DNA of 49,510 bases from Anaerolineales bacterium. Lineage in GTDB: Bacteria; Chloroflexota; Anaerolineae; Anaerolineales; RBG-16-64-43. The position numbers were made by a program, and so were the translations under genes. This document shows, one piece after another, positions 31,711-40,448 of the stretch; positions within the stretch are counted from its first letter, which is position 1, and every line of letters begins with the position of its first letter. The stretch is from assembly GCA_016928575.1 (NCBI GenBank), contig JAFGKK010000061.1, positions 1 to 49,510 of the forward strand, written 5' to 3'. The notes beneath the pieces were generated by a model that was not told the DNA's origin, did no database searches, and saw only the letters and a list, made by a program, of their open reading frames with translations.

Positions 31711-31834
31711 CATCATTTCGAGGAGCCCCGAGACCTTCCGGGGCGGCGGGGAATCGGCGGCGGATGGAATGGGGGACCGGAACGCAGAATAAGCAATCAT
31801 CGATCCCTCGGAGTCTAAAGGCCCCTCGGGATGA
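31711..31834. repeat. Degenerate inverted TCATCC/GAGG repeat upstream of sppA-like gene
   Basis: A left unit (ATCATTTCGAGGAGCCCCGAG) and a right unit facing it (CTCGGAGTCT...CCCCTCGGGATGAC). Same general family as 29342-29426. A plus-strand TATAAT at 31681-31686 just outside may serve the next gene, but lacks a -35. Confidence 0.5.
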
Positions 31835-31854
31835 CCCAGCAAATGGAGGCGACC

Positions 31855-32850
31855 ATGCAGACCAATCGATCCCCGTGGTGGGCGCTGGGCGGCGCGGGAT
31901 TCGGCTTCCTCCTGCCCTTCGTCGGATTCGCCTGCATCGCCATGGTGTGCATGGCCAGCATGGCGGGCATGAGCATGATGAGCGGAACGGGCGCGGCGCC
32001 CACCAGCGCGGCCCACCTCTCCGGCCCCCTGCGCGGACCGGCGGTCGCGGTCATCGACATCGTCGGCGAAATCGTCAGCGGCCCCGCGGCGTCGCTCGGG
32101 GTCAGCTCGCTGGCCTCCTCGGACGACATCGTCCCGCTCGTCCATCAGGCGGCGGCCGATTCCGAAATCCGGGCGATCCTTCTGCGGATCAACAGCCCGG
32201 GCGGATCGGTGGTGGCCTCCGACGAGATCTACCACGCGCTCAAGGAATGCGGCAAGCCGATCGTCGTCCTGATGGGCGAGACGGCCGCCTCCGGCGGATA
32301 CTACGTCAGCATGGCGGCCGAGCACCTGATCGCCAACCCCGCCACGCTGACCGGCTCGATCGGGGTGATCAGCTCCTTCCCGGAAGCGTCGGAGTTGTTG
32401 AAGAACCTGGGCGTGACGGTCTCGGTGATCAAATCCGGCGAGGTCAAGGACCTCGGCAGCCTCTACCGGCCGATGACCGAGGCGGAGAAAGCCGAATGGC
32501 AGAAGATCGTGAACGAGATCTACGAGAGCTTCGTCCGGATCGTCGCCGAGGGCCGGAACATGCCGCTCGAGAAAGTGCGCGACCTCGCCGACGGCAGCGT
32601 CTACACCGGCACCCAGGCGCTCGAGCTCGGGTTGATCGACGCCCTCGGATACCAAGAGGATGCGGTCGCCAAGGCGGCCGAACTGGGCGGCATCACGGGC
32701 GCTCCGCGGGTGATCCTCCTCGCTCCGCCGCAGGCGTCGCTGCTTTCGTCCCTGCTCTCCGGCCGCTTCCTGCCAAACTTGAATCCGGAGAATTACCTCG
32801 GCGGCCTGCTGGCGCCCAAGTTGGAATACCGCTGGACGGGCCAGCCTTAG
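31855..32850 (+). CDS. sppA: SppA-like signal peptide peptidase (S49 family)
   Basis: A membrane-anchored serine protease that degrades cleaved signal peptides outside the membrane. The 331 residues correspond to the short, single-domain type. One N-terminal membrane helix (about residues 14-40, unusually rich in Met, Ala and Cys) precedes the S49 domain. The nucleophile Ser146 lies in GETAASGGYYVSM and the general base Lys198 in KSGEVKDLGS, with RINSPGGSVVAS earlier. ATG 31855 is preferred over 31831 because GGAGG lies 5 bases upstream. It is divergent from nuoA. Confidence 0.93.
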   Translation: MQTNRSPWWALGGAGFGFLLPFVGFACIAMVCMASMAGMSMMSGTGAAPTSAAHLSGPLRGPAVAVIDIVGEIVSGPAASLGVSSLASSDDIVPLVHQAAADSEIRAILLRINSPGGSVVASDEIYHALKECGKPIVVLMGETAASGGYYVSMAAEHLIANPATLTGSIGVISSFPEASELLKNLGVTVSVIKSGEVKDLGSLYRPMTEAEKAEWQKIVNEIYESFVRIVAEGRNMPLEKVRDLADGSVYTGTQALELGLIDALGYQEDAVAKAAELGGITGAPRVILLAPPQASLLSSLLSGRFLPNLNPENYLGGLLAPKLEYRWTGQP

Positions 32851-33074
32851 CGGCGCGCGCAGCCGACAGCCGCGGCCGGGCGGCGCGGATCCTCCATCGC
32901 CCGAGGGCGGGCTGAATCCTCGCGGCGCCAGTCGCTTAAACCGGTGATTGTTGCCGACGGGGTGTTGAATAAAAAAAAGCCACGGCGGTCGAGCCCGGTT
33001 CAAACAGCCCGCCGGGCAAGTCGGCGGCAAATCCCCGCACGTCCGGATTTTGATCCGGGCACAGGCAACCGATC

Positions 33075-33986
33075 ATGACCTATAATCTCCAAGGGCTCGT
33101 TACCGGAAAAATCGCCATCGGCTTGGCGGCGCTCCTGGCACGGGTGCTTCCCCCGCGGCTGGGATACGCCGCCGCCGATTTCATCGCCGACCGGATCGCC
33201 GCCTTGCGGACCCTCCCGACGGTCCGTGCAATCCGCGCCAACCAATGGGTCGCGCGCGGCGAATCGCTTGCCGGAGGGGACCTGGACCGGGCCGTCCGCG
33301 AAACCCTCCGGAATTCGGCGCGATCGATCTTCGACTTGTACCGCTTCCTCCAGAATCCGCGGGCGGCCCGCCGGTCGATCGAGATGGATCCCGCCGCCCG
33401 CAGGCTGATCCGGCGGCCGGAGTTCGGCGAGCGCGGATTGGTGGTGGTCAGCCTGCACCTCGGCAACTTCGACCTGATCCTGCACGCCCTTTCGATGGAG
33501 GGGGTGCGGCCCCTGATCCTGACCATCCCGGATCCGCAAGGCGGAAGGCGCTTGGAGTTCGACTCCCGCCGGAAAGCCGGCGCGAACATCCTGCCCATGT
33601 CCTTCGCCTCCCTGCGGCAGGCGGTCCATCACCTGGAACAGGGGGGCTTCGTTGCAACCGGGATCGACCGGCCCGTTCCCGATCCGCAAGTCCGCCCGCT
33701 GTTCTTCGGCCGCCCCGCCGCGCTCCCCGTGCACCACATCTTCCTCGCGCTGAAGGCCAAAGTCCCGCTGACGGTCCTGGCGACCGTCCGCCGTCCGGAC
33801 GGGAAGCACTACATCCATTCCTCCGGCCTGGTGGAAATGGATCCGCATCCGGACCGGGAAACGGAGACCCTGCGCAACGCCGAGAAGGTCCTGCGCGCGG
33901 CGGAAGGATTCATCCGCCGGGCACCCGGGCAATGGTCGGTGTCGCTGCCGGTGTGGCCGGAGGCGTTGGAGCTCGCCCCCGCGTGA
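33075..33986 (+). CDS. LpxL/PatA-like lysophospholipid-type acyltransferase
   Basis: Resembles the LpxL/HtrB family, which also includes the PatA enzymes that acylate phosphatidylinositol mannosides. The 303 residues fit. The catalytic H-x4-D motif is visible as VSLHLGNFD (H128, D133), followed by the FDSRRKAGANILPMS and GIDRPVPDPQVRPLFFGRPA segments that bind the acceptor and donor. Because the next gene is a CDP-alcohol phosphatidyltransferase and no lipid A genes are seen, an actinobacterial-like phospholipid or glycolipid pathway is a better guess than lipid A. ATG 33075 has no clear ribosome site. The 32851-33074 gap shows no gene. Confidence 0.82.
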   Translation: MTYNLQGLVTGKIAIGLAALLARVLPPRLGYAAADFIADRIAALRTLPTVRAIRANQWVARGESLAGGDLDRAVRETLRNSARSIFDLYRFLQNPRAARRSIEMDPAARRLIRRPEFGERGLVVVSLHLGNFDLILHALSMEGVRPLILTIPDPQGGRRLEFDSRRKAGANILPMSFASLRQAVHHLEQGGFVATGIDRPVPDPQVRPLFFGRPAALPVHHIFLALKAKVPLTVLATVRRPDGKHYIHSSGLVEMDPHPDRETETLRNAEKVLRAAEGFIRRAPGQWSVSLPVWPEALELAPA

Positions 33987-34020
33987 TTGCGGGACGCGGT
34001 ACAATGGCTTCCGACAGCCG

Positions 34021-34704
34021 ATGAACGACATCCGCAATCATCAAAGGGTGAACGATATCCTCCTCGGTCCGCTGGAACGGCCGGTGCTGCATTGGCTGGC
34101 GGTCCACCTGCCGGCCTGGGTGACCCCCGATTTCTGCACCTTCGTCGGCACGTGCGGCGCGTTGGTGATCTTGGTCAGCTACGTGCTGAGCAACCTGCAT
34201 CCCGCCTTCCTGTGGCTGGCTTCGCTGGGGTTCGTCGTCAACTGGCTGGGCGACAGCCTGGACGGCACGCTCGCCAGGCACCGGAACATCGAACGCCCGG
34301 TGTTCGGTTTTTTCGTGGACCACACCAACGACGCGGCCTGCCAGATCGTCATCTTTCTGGGACTCGGTCTCTCCCCCTATGTTGGGTTCCATGTCGCCAG
34401 CCTCACCCTGGTCGCCTATATGCTGTTGTCGGTGCTGGTGTACGTGCGCACCTGCGCCTCGGGCGAGTTCAAGATCTCCTACGGGAAACTCGGCCCGACG
34501 GAAATCCGCGCTCTGGCGATCGGATTGAACGCCGCGATGTTTTTCGGCGGCAGACAGGCGATTCCGCTCCCGGCCGGCGCCTTCGGCACCATTCTAATAA
34601 ATCCGTACGACCTGATCGTCGCCGGGATCGCCGTCCTCCTGCTGGTTTTCTTCCTCGTCACCGCGGTGCGGGAATCCATCCGGATGGGAAAGACCAACCG
34701 CTAG
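34021..34704 (+). CDS. CDP-alcohol phosphatidyltransferase
   Basis: Membrane enzyme that moves a phosphatidyl group from CDP-diacylglycerol to an alcohol such as inositol phosphate, glycerol phosphate or another polyol. The 227-residue protein has the full metal-binding signature: D78-x2-D81-G-x2-A-R, then G96, D100 and D104 (GDSLDGTLARHRN followed by GFFVDHTND). Six membrane helices are predicted. It starts 35 bases after the acyltransferase gene. A TACAAT at 34000-34005 could be a -10 but lacks a -35. The alcohol substrate cannot be told from sequence; the pairing with a PatA-like gene suggests phosphatidylinositol-type lipids (inference). Confidence 0.87.
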   Translation: MNDIRNHQRVNDILLGPLERPVLHWLAVHLPAWVTPDFCTFVGTCGALVILVSYVLSNLHPAFLWLASLGFVVNWLGDSLDGTLARHRNIERPVFGFFVDHTNDAACQIVIFLGLGLSPYVGFHVASLTLVAYMLLSVLVYVRTCASGEFKISYGKLGPTEIRALAIGLNAAMFFGGRQAIPLPAGAFGTILINPYDLIVAGIAVLLLVFFLVTAVRESIRMGKTNR

Positions 34705-34908
34705 CCGCCCTCCGCTTTCGGCTTCCCCTCCCTCCTCGACCGGTCAAATACGGACCTTCGCCCCAAGCGGGTCAGCGCGGAGGCCGGGCGTCCCCGGCGC
34801 GGGCGGGCTTTGCGGATCGGGGATACAATCCGCGGCACGGGCCGCCGGACGGCGGCCTTCGTCCGCGGATCCCGCAGTCCGGGATCCGTTCCCCCAGAGG
34901 AGGATCTC

Positions 34909-35193
34909 ATGGATATCGTCGGTTTGATCATCGCGCTGGTCAGCGGAGCCGTCGGCGGAAACGTCGCCGGCGCGCTGATGAAGGACAAGAACCTCGGCCT
35001 GCTGTGGAACTCCGTCGCCGGGATTGTGGGCGGCGGCCTGGGCGGCTGGCTGCTCAACCTGATCGTCCCCGGCCTGGCGGGCGGGGGCGGACTCGATATC
35101 GGCTCGATCCTGGGCCAGATCGCCAGCGGCGGCGTCGGCGGCGGGATCATCATGGTCGTCGTCGCGCTGATTAAGCAAGCGATCAAGAAGTAG
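34909..35193 (+). CDS. Small glycine-zipper membrane protein
   Basis: A 94-residue hydrophobic protein with three membrane-compatible segments, rich in Gly/Ala/Val (IIALVSGAVGGNVAGALM, VGGGLGGWLLNLIVPGLAGG, GGVGGGIIMVVVALIK). It resembles the group of small Gly-zipper membrane proteins related to YeaQ/YmgE but cannot be assigned further. ATG 34909 has GAGGAGG with a 5-base spacer, an excellent ribosome site that decides the start. A rho-independent terminator follows, so it is a single-gene unit. The 34705-34908 gap shows no other gene. Confidence 0.7.
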   Translation: MDIVGLIIALVSGAVGGNVAGALMKDKNLGLLWNSVAGIVGGGLGGWLLNLIVPGLAGGGGLDIGSILGQIASGGVGGGIIMVVVALIKQAIKK

Positions 35194-35237
35194 CCGGGCG
35201 CCGGCCGGAAAGAGAACCCAACCGAATATGCCAAGCG

Positions 35238-35272
35238 TGAGACGCGCAGGGATTTCCTGCGCGTTCTCTTTC
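35238..35272 (+). terminator. Terminator of the small glycine-rich gene
   Basis: ACGCGCAGG and CCTGCGCGT pair around GATTT, with outer GAG/CTC, followed by TTTCG. The T run is short. Confidence 0.6.
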
Positions 35273-35343
35273 GCCCCCGTCCTTGAACCGGTATATACTC
35301 GACCGAACCGAATCAGCTTCCGGCTCACCGGGGAGGAGCAAAT

Positions 35344-35996
35344 ATGGATTCCAATTCCATCGTCAGCATGAACGTCGGTCCGGCCGAGAGAACCCGGTTT
35401 CTTCTGGCCGGGATCCTGATCATCATTTCGCCCTGATCGTCGCCTCCCTCCTTTGCGGGTCGGTCATTCTCATCCTCACCGTGCTCGGGTCCATCCGGCA
35501 TGCTTGGGAGACAGTCCCGATATTGCACAACGCAGACCCCTGGGAAATCCTCACCCGGCCGGACAACCCGCTTTCCCCATTGGCGCCTGGGGCGCTGATT
35601 GGTATCCTGCTCGGCGCGGCGATGTTGATCCTCGAGGGTTTCGCGGCGTTGTGGTTATTCCTCACGGGATGCCTGACCATCCAGTTGGTCCGAAAAACGC
35701 GCATGGATCTTTCCGCCGACGGATTGACCTTCCGTTTTCCGGGAGCCGTCATGACCACCGGCTGGGAGAACGTCCAAGGAGTGAAGGCGAAAAAGTATTT
35801 CTTCGGCTTGAGGGAGTATGAAGCGCTGGTTCTGGCCGAGCCCACCCGGCAAACCCTGGCATGGTGGTTTCCCTTTTGGTCCCGACAACCGGTCCGCGAG
35901 ATCCCGCTTTCCATGTTCCCCGATTGGCGGGAGCGGGAACTCGGGGCGGCGGCCAGGCGATACGCGCCGGGGATCCTGGAAAACGGGAAAGGTTGA
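35344..35996 (+). pseudogene. Two-helix membrane protein with PH-like domain, one frameshift
   Basis: ATG 35344 has GGGAGGAG upstream and encodes about 30 residues ending ...RFLLAGILIII before a TGA at 35434. The following codons in the next frame continue the same hydrophobic helix (FALIVASLLCGSVILI). The full protein would have two membrane helices and a C-terminal domain like bacterial PH/YcxB-type domains (MDLSADGLTFRFPGAVMTTG, WENVQGVKAKKYFFG). One base is missing near 35420-35433, either a real mutation or an assembly error. Without repair the product is lost. No function can be assigned. Confidence 0.6.
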
Positions 35997-36207
35997 AACC
36001 CGGACGCCGTCCGGACCGGATCGATACTACCCGGAGGATGGGTGAGCAAGAATTGCGCGCATCCGGAGAAACGCCTGCGCATTTATGCACGGCGCACAAC
36101 AAGATACAAGCGCCGGAGGACGGCCGACGGCGCCGGCCTCTCCATAGCCTATCGGCGCTCCGAACCACAGCCGCCGCTGTCAATCGAATGATCCAATGGG
36201 AGCAGCC

Positions 36208-36678
36208 ATGCCGGGTGATCCGTGGATACTCGCTTCGCTTGCCGTAATCGAAGAGGATAAAAAAATCCTCCTGGTCCGGGAATCCGCCGCGCCCTGCCGG
36301 GGGAAGTGGTCGCTTCCCGGCGGGCGCGCCTTGCCGGGCGAATCGATCCTGCAAACCGCGGTCCGGGAGATCCGCGAGGAGACGGGGATCGCGGCCGAGC
36401 TGACCGGATTGCTGTACATCGACCAGATGTTCGACGAGGGCGGCGGACGAATCCGTTTCGTCTTCGCCGGAAGAGCCGCCGGCGGCGGGCTGAAGCAAAT
36501 CGAAGACGAGCATTCCCTGCGCGCCGGATGGTTCGACGACGAGGAAGCCGGCCGTTTGGATCTGCGCAGCCCGTTCATGCGCAAGATCATCGGATTGCGC
36601 CGCGCGAATCCGGCGGGGTTGCCAATCGGCCGAATCCATGTGTTCACCCCGGAGGATTACCGATCGGAGCGGCCCTGA
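36208..36678 (+). CDS. NUDIX hydrolase
   Basis: A 156-residue pyrophosphohydrolase with a complete Nudix box (G-x5-E-x7-REIREETGI, about residues 39-61) and the upstream GKWSLPGG. These coordinate Mg2+ and hydrolyse a nucleoside diphosphate linked to some group X. The substrate is not predictable; ADP-sugar, NADH or oxidised nucleotides are typical. ATG 36208 is preferred over 36196 because GGGAG lies 5 bases upstream. The 35997-36207 gap shows no gene. Confidence 0.88.
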   Translation: MPGDPWILASLAVIEEDKKILLVRESAAPCRGKWSLPGGRALPGESILQTAVREIREETGIAAELTGLLYIDQMFDEGGGRIRFVFAGRAAGGGLKQIEDEHSLRAGWFDDEEAGRLDLRSPFMRKIIGLRRANPAGLPIGRIHVFTPEDYRSERP

Positions 36679-36757
36679 ACCCCCCGGCGCCGGCCGGCGC
36701 GAGTGGCGTCCCCGGACCTATGCTATCCTTGGATGGATCCCGTCCAGGAAAATTCCG

Positions 36758-37443
36758 GTGTTCACCCTCCCCATTTTTCCGATCTACATCCCCTTTCTGC
36801 GGAGCCTGTTCCCCTACGGGGCCAATATCTGGCTGGGCGGCGTGGTCCTACTGTGGCTGACGCGCTATACGCGTCCGTTGGGAACGCGCTGGGGACGGCC
36901 ATATTGCATCCTGTCGGCGGTCCTCCGCCTGCTGGGGGCGATCGCCATCGCCGCCGGATGGCTGGCCCCGTTCACGCCCTACGCCGCCGGCGATGAACCG
37001 CGGATCACCTGGCCGGTCTCCCATTCCGCGGTGGAATGGGTGACCTGGATCGCGATCCTGCTCTGCTTCGGCTTCGGCCTGTGGAGCGTCGCCGTCCTCG
37101 GCCTGCGGCGTTCGTTCCTGTTCCGCCGCCTCGACGACGCGCCGGTCGTCCGCGGGCCGTACGCGCCCGTCCGCCGTCCGAAATTTCTCTCCGCGATCGG
37201 CATCACCCTGTTCAACCCGTTGACCACACCGGATATCGCACCGCCCGGCCCTCGCCGGAGTATTCCAATCCGCTGTTGAACTGGTCGCTGTTCACCCTCG
37301 CCCTGTGGGTGCCGGCGCTGCTCGAGGAACGGGAGCTTGTCGGCCATTTCGGCGGTGCGTACCGCGATTACCAGGGCAGCGTGCCCTGCCTATTCCCAAA
37401 TTGGGCGCCGCCCCGCCGCCCGGAGCGCAAGGAGGAACGATGA
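36758..37443 (+). pseudogene. Isoprenylcysteine methyltransferase-like membrane protein, one frameshift
   Basis: The product matches the small phospholipid/isoprenylcysteine methyltransferase (ICMT/PEMT) fold: several membrane helices, the cofactor-site VVRGPYAPVRRPKF, and the C-terminal LEERELVGHFGGAYRDYQGSV followed by PCLFP. The first part and the last part are in different frames; about one base is missing in 37220-37270, between FNPLTTPDIA and NPLLNWSLFTLAL. The start is probably GTG 36758 with AGGAAA upstream. The stop overlaps the next ATG (ATGA), so a working ancestor was coupled to the next gene. Assembly error and true decay are both possible. Confidence 0.65.
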
Positions 37444-38294
37444 ACATCCCCAGATACTGGGCTAGAAGCGAAACGCCGGCCGCCGGTCCGGCAAAGGAAT
37501 ATGCCATCAGCAGCTGGGCGGGGTCCGACGTCAGCCTGGAGGACGCGCGCGCCAAGGCCGCGGCCCGAGCGGCGCAAATCGCGCAGAAGGTCGCCCGCGG
37601 AGAACCGCTGGGCCGCTACGGATACGCCGACCGGCCCCTGCGCGAGGAAATCAAGACGACCGTGCAAAACCGTTCCCGCGAGGAGGTCGGCATCGTCACC
37701 CGCAACCCCTACGGCGCGCTGGTGCTCAACGCCGTCGGCGCCATGTTCATCGACATCGACATCCCGGGGATGGACAAGCCGAAGAAGGCCGGACTCTTCG
37801 GCGGGAAAAAGGCTACCTTCCACCCGGATCCCTACCTGCCGGCGGTTCGCGACGTGGAAGCCTGGGCCGGGCGGCATCCGGAATACGGGCTCCGGATTTA
37901 CGCCACCTTCGCCGGATTGCGCTGCCTGATTGTGAACACGGTGGTGGATCCGAAAAGCGGCCAAGCCTCCGAGATCATGCGGGAGTTGAAATCCGACCCG
38001 CTGTACCAGAAGCTGTGCCTCGCCCAGGAATGCTTCCGCGCGCGCCTGACGCCGAAGCCCTGGCGCTGCGGCATGACTGGACCGTCCGCCTTGCTGCGCT
38101 ATCCGCGGGAGAATCCTCGGCGCGAGGAGGAATTCCGCCGCTGGGAGAAACAATACGAAACCGCCGCGTCTCAATTCGCCACCTGCTCCCTCGTAAAGCA
38201 GATCGGCGCCCTGCACGTGCATACCGACGTCGAACCGATTCTGGAACTCCACGACCGGGCGACCCGGGTCGAAAGCGGATTGCCGCTGGCCTGA
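37440..38294 (+). CDS. Conserved protein of unknown function (MxIPRYWA family)
   Basis: A 284-residue soluble protein starting MNIPRYWARSE. Proteins with this kind of start and the segments AISSWAGSDVSLEDARAKA, YGYADRPLREEI, VTRNPYGALVLN and MFIDIDIPGMD occur in several phyla, but no function is known to me. The acidic FIDIDIP segment followed by LRIYATFAGLRCLIVN vaguely recalls the hhDhD and second motif of archaeo-eukaryotic-type primases; this is weak. ATG 37440 has GGAGG 4-5 bases upstream and overlaps the previous stop, implying translational coupling. No signal peptide or membrane helix is present. Confidence 0.75.
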   Translation: MNIPRYWARSETPAAGPAKEYAISSWAGSDVSLEDARAKAAARAAQIAQKVARGEPLGRYGYADRPLREEIKTTVQNRSREEVGIVTRNPYGALVLNAVGAMFIDIDIPGMDKPKKAGLFGGKKATFHPDPYLPAVRDVEAWAGRHPEYGLRIYATFAGLRCLIVNTVVDPKSGQASEIMRELKSDPLYQKLCLAQECFRARLTPKPWRCGMTGPSALLRYPRENPRREEEFRRWEKQYETAASQFATCSLVKQIGALHVHTDVEPILELHDRATRVESGLPLA

Positions 38295-38943
38295 TCCTTT
38301 TCCATCCTCACCTCTATCCCCGGTTCCTCCCCTCGCTCCGCTCGAGGACAGGCTTTCCCCCTCTCCTGGCATACCCCCGCTTCCCTCGCTTCGCGCGGGC
38401 AGGCGTCAGGAAAGGAGGAAGAGATGAAGGGGTAAGGCAGTTAGGATGGGACGATGACGGGATTTTGAGCAATTACAAGGTATTTATATTTACCGATTCC
38501 GCGCGGGCGGGGCTGACGCGCTTGCCGCCTGCCTCCGCCCGCCAGTCTGCGGCTTCGCCGCCATCCCCGTCACTCCACCGTCATCCAACCCGTTGCGCCG
38601 CCCACCGAAAAAACCCGCGCCCGCCGACCGTTTCCCGGTCCCCGCCTCGGCGATCCCGCTGAGGGGACCGTTCCGCGGGCGCGGAACGATGGGCGCGAAT
38701 TTCGGATCGTCAAGGTCTTTCAAATCCCCCGTCGGATTGGCAGAGAGGATGCGGCGTTTGGGTTGGACGGCGGAGAGGCGGGGAAACATCCGATCCGATC
38801 TGTTCCGCCCGCCTCCGATTTCCGCCGGAAGATGCCGCCCGCGGCCTTCCCCGCCGCCATCGGGTAGAATATCCCCGCATCCGGTCCTCCCGCCTTCTTT
38901 CCCGGCAACCGGAGGCCATCATCCGGAAAGGCAGGTCGCGTCG
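38295..38943. other. Gene-free region with repeat remnants
   Basis: About 650 bases without a convincing gene. The first 150 bases (about 38304-38450) are an imperfect palindromic block, with CCATCCTCACCTCTATCCCC facing GGGGTAAGGCAGTTAGGATGG. The rest is GC-rich with no recognisable RNA gene. A TAGAAT near 38867 could be a -10 for the next gene. Confidence 0.45.
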
Positions 38944-39444
38944 ATGGTGGAAATCACATTTGCACTCACGGGATGGGAATATTTCGAGGGTCTGCTGGTC
39001 AGCTCCCTGAAGCGGATATTCCCGCGGGTCGGGTTTCTCGCTTTTCCGGTGATCATGCTGATCGGCCTGTTCGGAGTTTTGCGCATCTCCGACGATCCGC
39101 TGTCGTTGGCGGCTTATGCGCTTGCCGCATGCGCCCTGCTATTCGTCCTGCTCGCCGTCGTGCCGGCCGTGCGGGCCGTCCAATACGCCCGAAGCAAGGA
39201 CCGGGCGCAACCGGCGACCTGGCGCTTCGGCGAGGGGCGGATCGAGATCCGCATCGGAGGCAACGGAAAGAAAACGGACTGGAAGGCCTTCGCGCGTCCG
39301 GCCGAGACCTGGCACCTGTTCCTGCTCTATTCGGCCGCCGACGGGCGGACCATCTACATCCTGCCGAAGCGCGCCTTCCGCGATAAACCGCGGCAGGACC
39401 GGTTCCGGGAAATGGCGGTGAAGGCGCTCGGCAAGATGCGGTGA
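38944..39444 (+). CDS. Membrane protein with YcxB-like C-terminal domain
   Basis: A 166-residue protein with two membrane helices (about residues 27-47 and 55-78) followed by a soluble domain (WRFGEGRIEIRIGG, DWKAFARPAETWHLFLLY, GRTIYILPKRAF) typical of YcxB-like proteins. The sequence TIYILPKRAF is the family hallmark. Function is unknown. ATG 38944 fits the family start. It is followed by two small genes on the same strand. The pattern resembles the frameshifted gene at 35344-35996. Confidence 0.75.
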   Translation: MVEITFALTGWEYFEGLLVSSLKRIFPRVGFLAFPVIMLIGLFGVLRISDDPLSLAAYALAACALLFVLLAVVPAVRAVQYARSKDRAQPATWRFGEGRIEIRIGGNGKKTDWKAFARPAETWHLFLLYSAADGRTIYILPKRAFRDKPRQDRFREMAVKALGKMR

Positions 39445-39506
39445 ACCGATCATCGCCGGTCGGCGATCGACCTTAAAAAATCCGCCGCCGCCGGGCAAGG
39501 AGTAGC

Positions 39507-39908
39507 ATGGCCGGCATACTGGACCCCCTCACCTTTCCGACCGTCAACCTTCCCGCCGTCTGGTGCCCGAAAAAAGAGAAATTATCGGGGAAGAGGCTGG
39601 CGCTGTCGATCGAGGAACAAGCCAAGGGCAGCCTGCTCCAATGCGCGGATCCGGTCGAGGCGGCGCTTCGATTGATCTACGGCGAGACCGAAATCGAGCG
39701 GACGTTCACTCCGCCGGAGGGATACGACGAGGCGGTTCAAGGAGCCTGGGACGATTCCCAGGTTACTTTCGCCTTCCGGCGGCGGGTGTGGAGAGAAACC
39801 GAAGAGCGGGAAACGGATTGCCTGCGGATGGTGTACCGCATGGACGGCGCCGGCCGCTTTCAGACAGAGATCACTCCCGAACGCTTCACCATCGCCCGGG
39901 AAGGCTGA
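39507..39908 (+). CDS. Hypothetical protein, 133 residues
   Basis: I do not recognise the family. The protein is soluble, rich in Glu and Arg, with segments GILDPLTFPTVNLPAVW, ECADPVEAALRLIYGE-like text around residues 45-60, and VTFAFRRRVWRETEERE. No signal peptide or motif is seen. It lies 62 bases after the YcxB-like gene and 23 bases before the zinc-ribbon gene, so it probably belongs to the same small transcript. High GC at codon third positions supports coding. Confidence 0.6.
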   Translation: MAGILDPLTFPTVNLPAVWCPKKEKLSGKRLALSIEEQAKGSLLQCADPVEAALRLIYGETEIERTFTPPEGYDEAVQGAWDDSQVTFAFRRRVWRETEERETDCLRMVYRMDGAGRFQTEITPERFTIAREG

Positions 39909-39931
39909 GTTGTTCCGGATCGGAGGCGGAC

Positions 39932-40297
39932 ATGGGCAATTACGGCGGATCGGACGTGGGCGCCTGCCCGGCTTGCGGCGCGTTTCTTCCCGTGGACGCG
40001 GAAAAATGCCCGGCCTGCGGGAAGGTTTTCCGGGAAATGGAGGAACGGGAGGACGAAACCGAGGGCGCGGACTTTTCCTGGGCCGACCACCGCACTTGCC
40101 AGAGATGCGGCGGAGTCCTGGAGCGGGGGTTTCTCGAAGATCAATCCGCCAAAAACGACGTCCTCGACCTTTCCTGGGCGGCCGGCGACCCGGACGAAGC
40201 GGGCCGGGCGGGATTCACCCGGAAGCGGTTTTCGGTCACCGCCCTGCGCTGCACGCGCTGCGGGAACCTGGAACTGAAGGCGTTGGACCGGGCGTAG
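39932..40297 (+). CDS. Small zinc-ribbon protein
   Basis: A 121-residue soluble protein with four CxxC pairs: C12/C15 and C26/C29 form a first zinc ribbon (CPAC...CPAC), and C56/C59 with C107/C110 form a second, split one (CQRC...CTRC). An acidic stretch lies between them. Such ribbons mediate protein or nucleic-acid contacts; the role is unknown. ATG 39932 has GGAGG 5 bases upstream. It is the third gene of a short plus-strand run. Confidence 0.75.
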   Translation: MGNYGGSDVGACPACGAFLPVDAEKCPACGKVFREMEEREDETEGADFSWADHRTCQRCGGVLERGFLEDQSAKNDVLDLSWAAGDPDEAGRAGFTRKRFSVTALRCTRCGNLELKALDRA

Positions 40298-40390
40298 GAA
40301 AACCGACCATGGTTAGTGGACGACGAACGTCGGCTGGTTTCGAACGGGAAAATCATCGATCTCCAAAGAACCATCTTGAATCGTGACCGG

Positions 40391-40424
40391 CCATGGTCCA
40401 TCGTCCATGGTCGATGGTCCATGG
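40391..40424. repeat. CCATGGTCCAT palindromic array
   Basis: Tandem, partly palindromic CCATGGTCCAT units across 34 bases between the zinc-ribbon gene and the GNAT gene. No coding role is seen. Confidence 0.6.
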
Positions 40425-40448
40425 CTACTTACATAGTGGAGAAAACCC

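Noticed and set aside
38593-38943. N-terminal extension of the YcxB-like protein
   Set aside because: The upstream codons are Pro/Arg-rich and lack family similarity; ATG 38944 matches the family start.
40391-40424. CCATGG repeats considered as an operator or CRISPR fragment
   Set aside because: Only one short palindromic array, no spacer structure and no regulator beside it; treated as a simple repeat.
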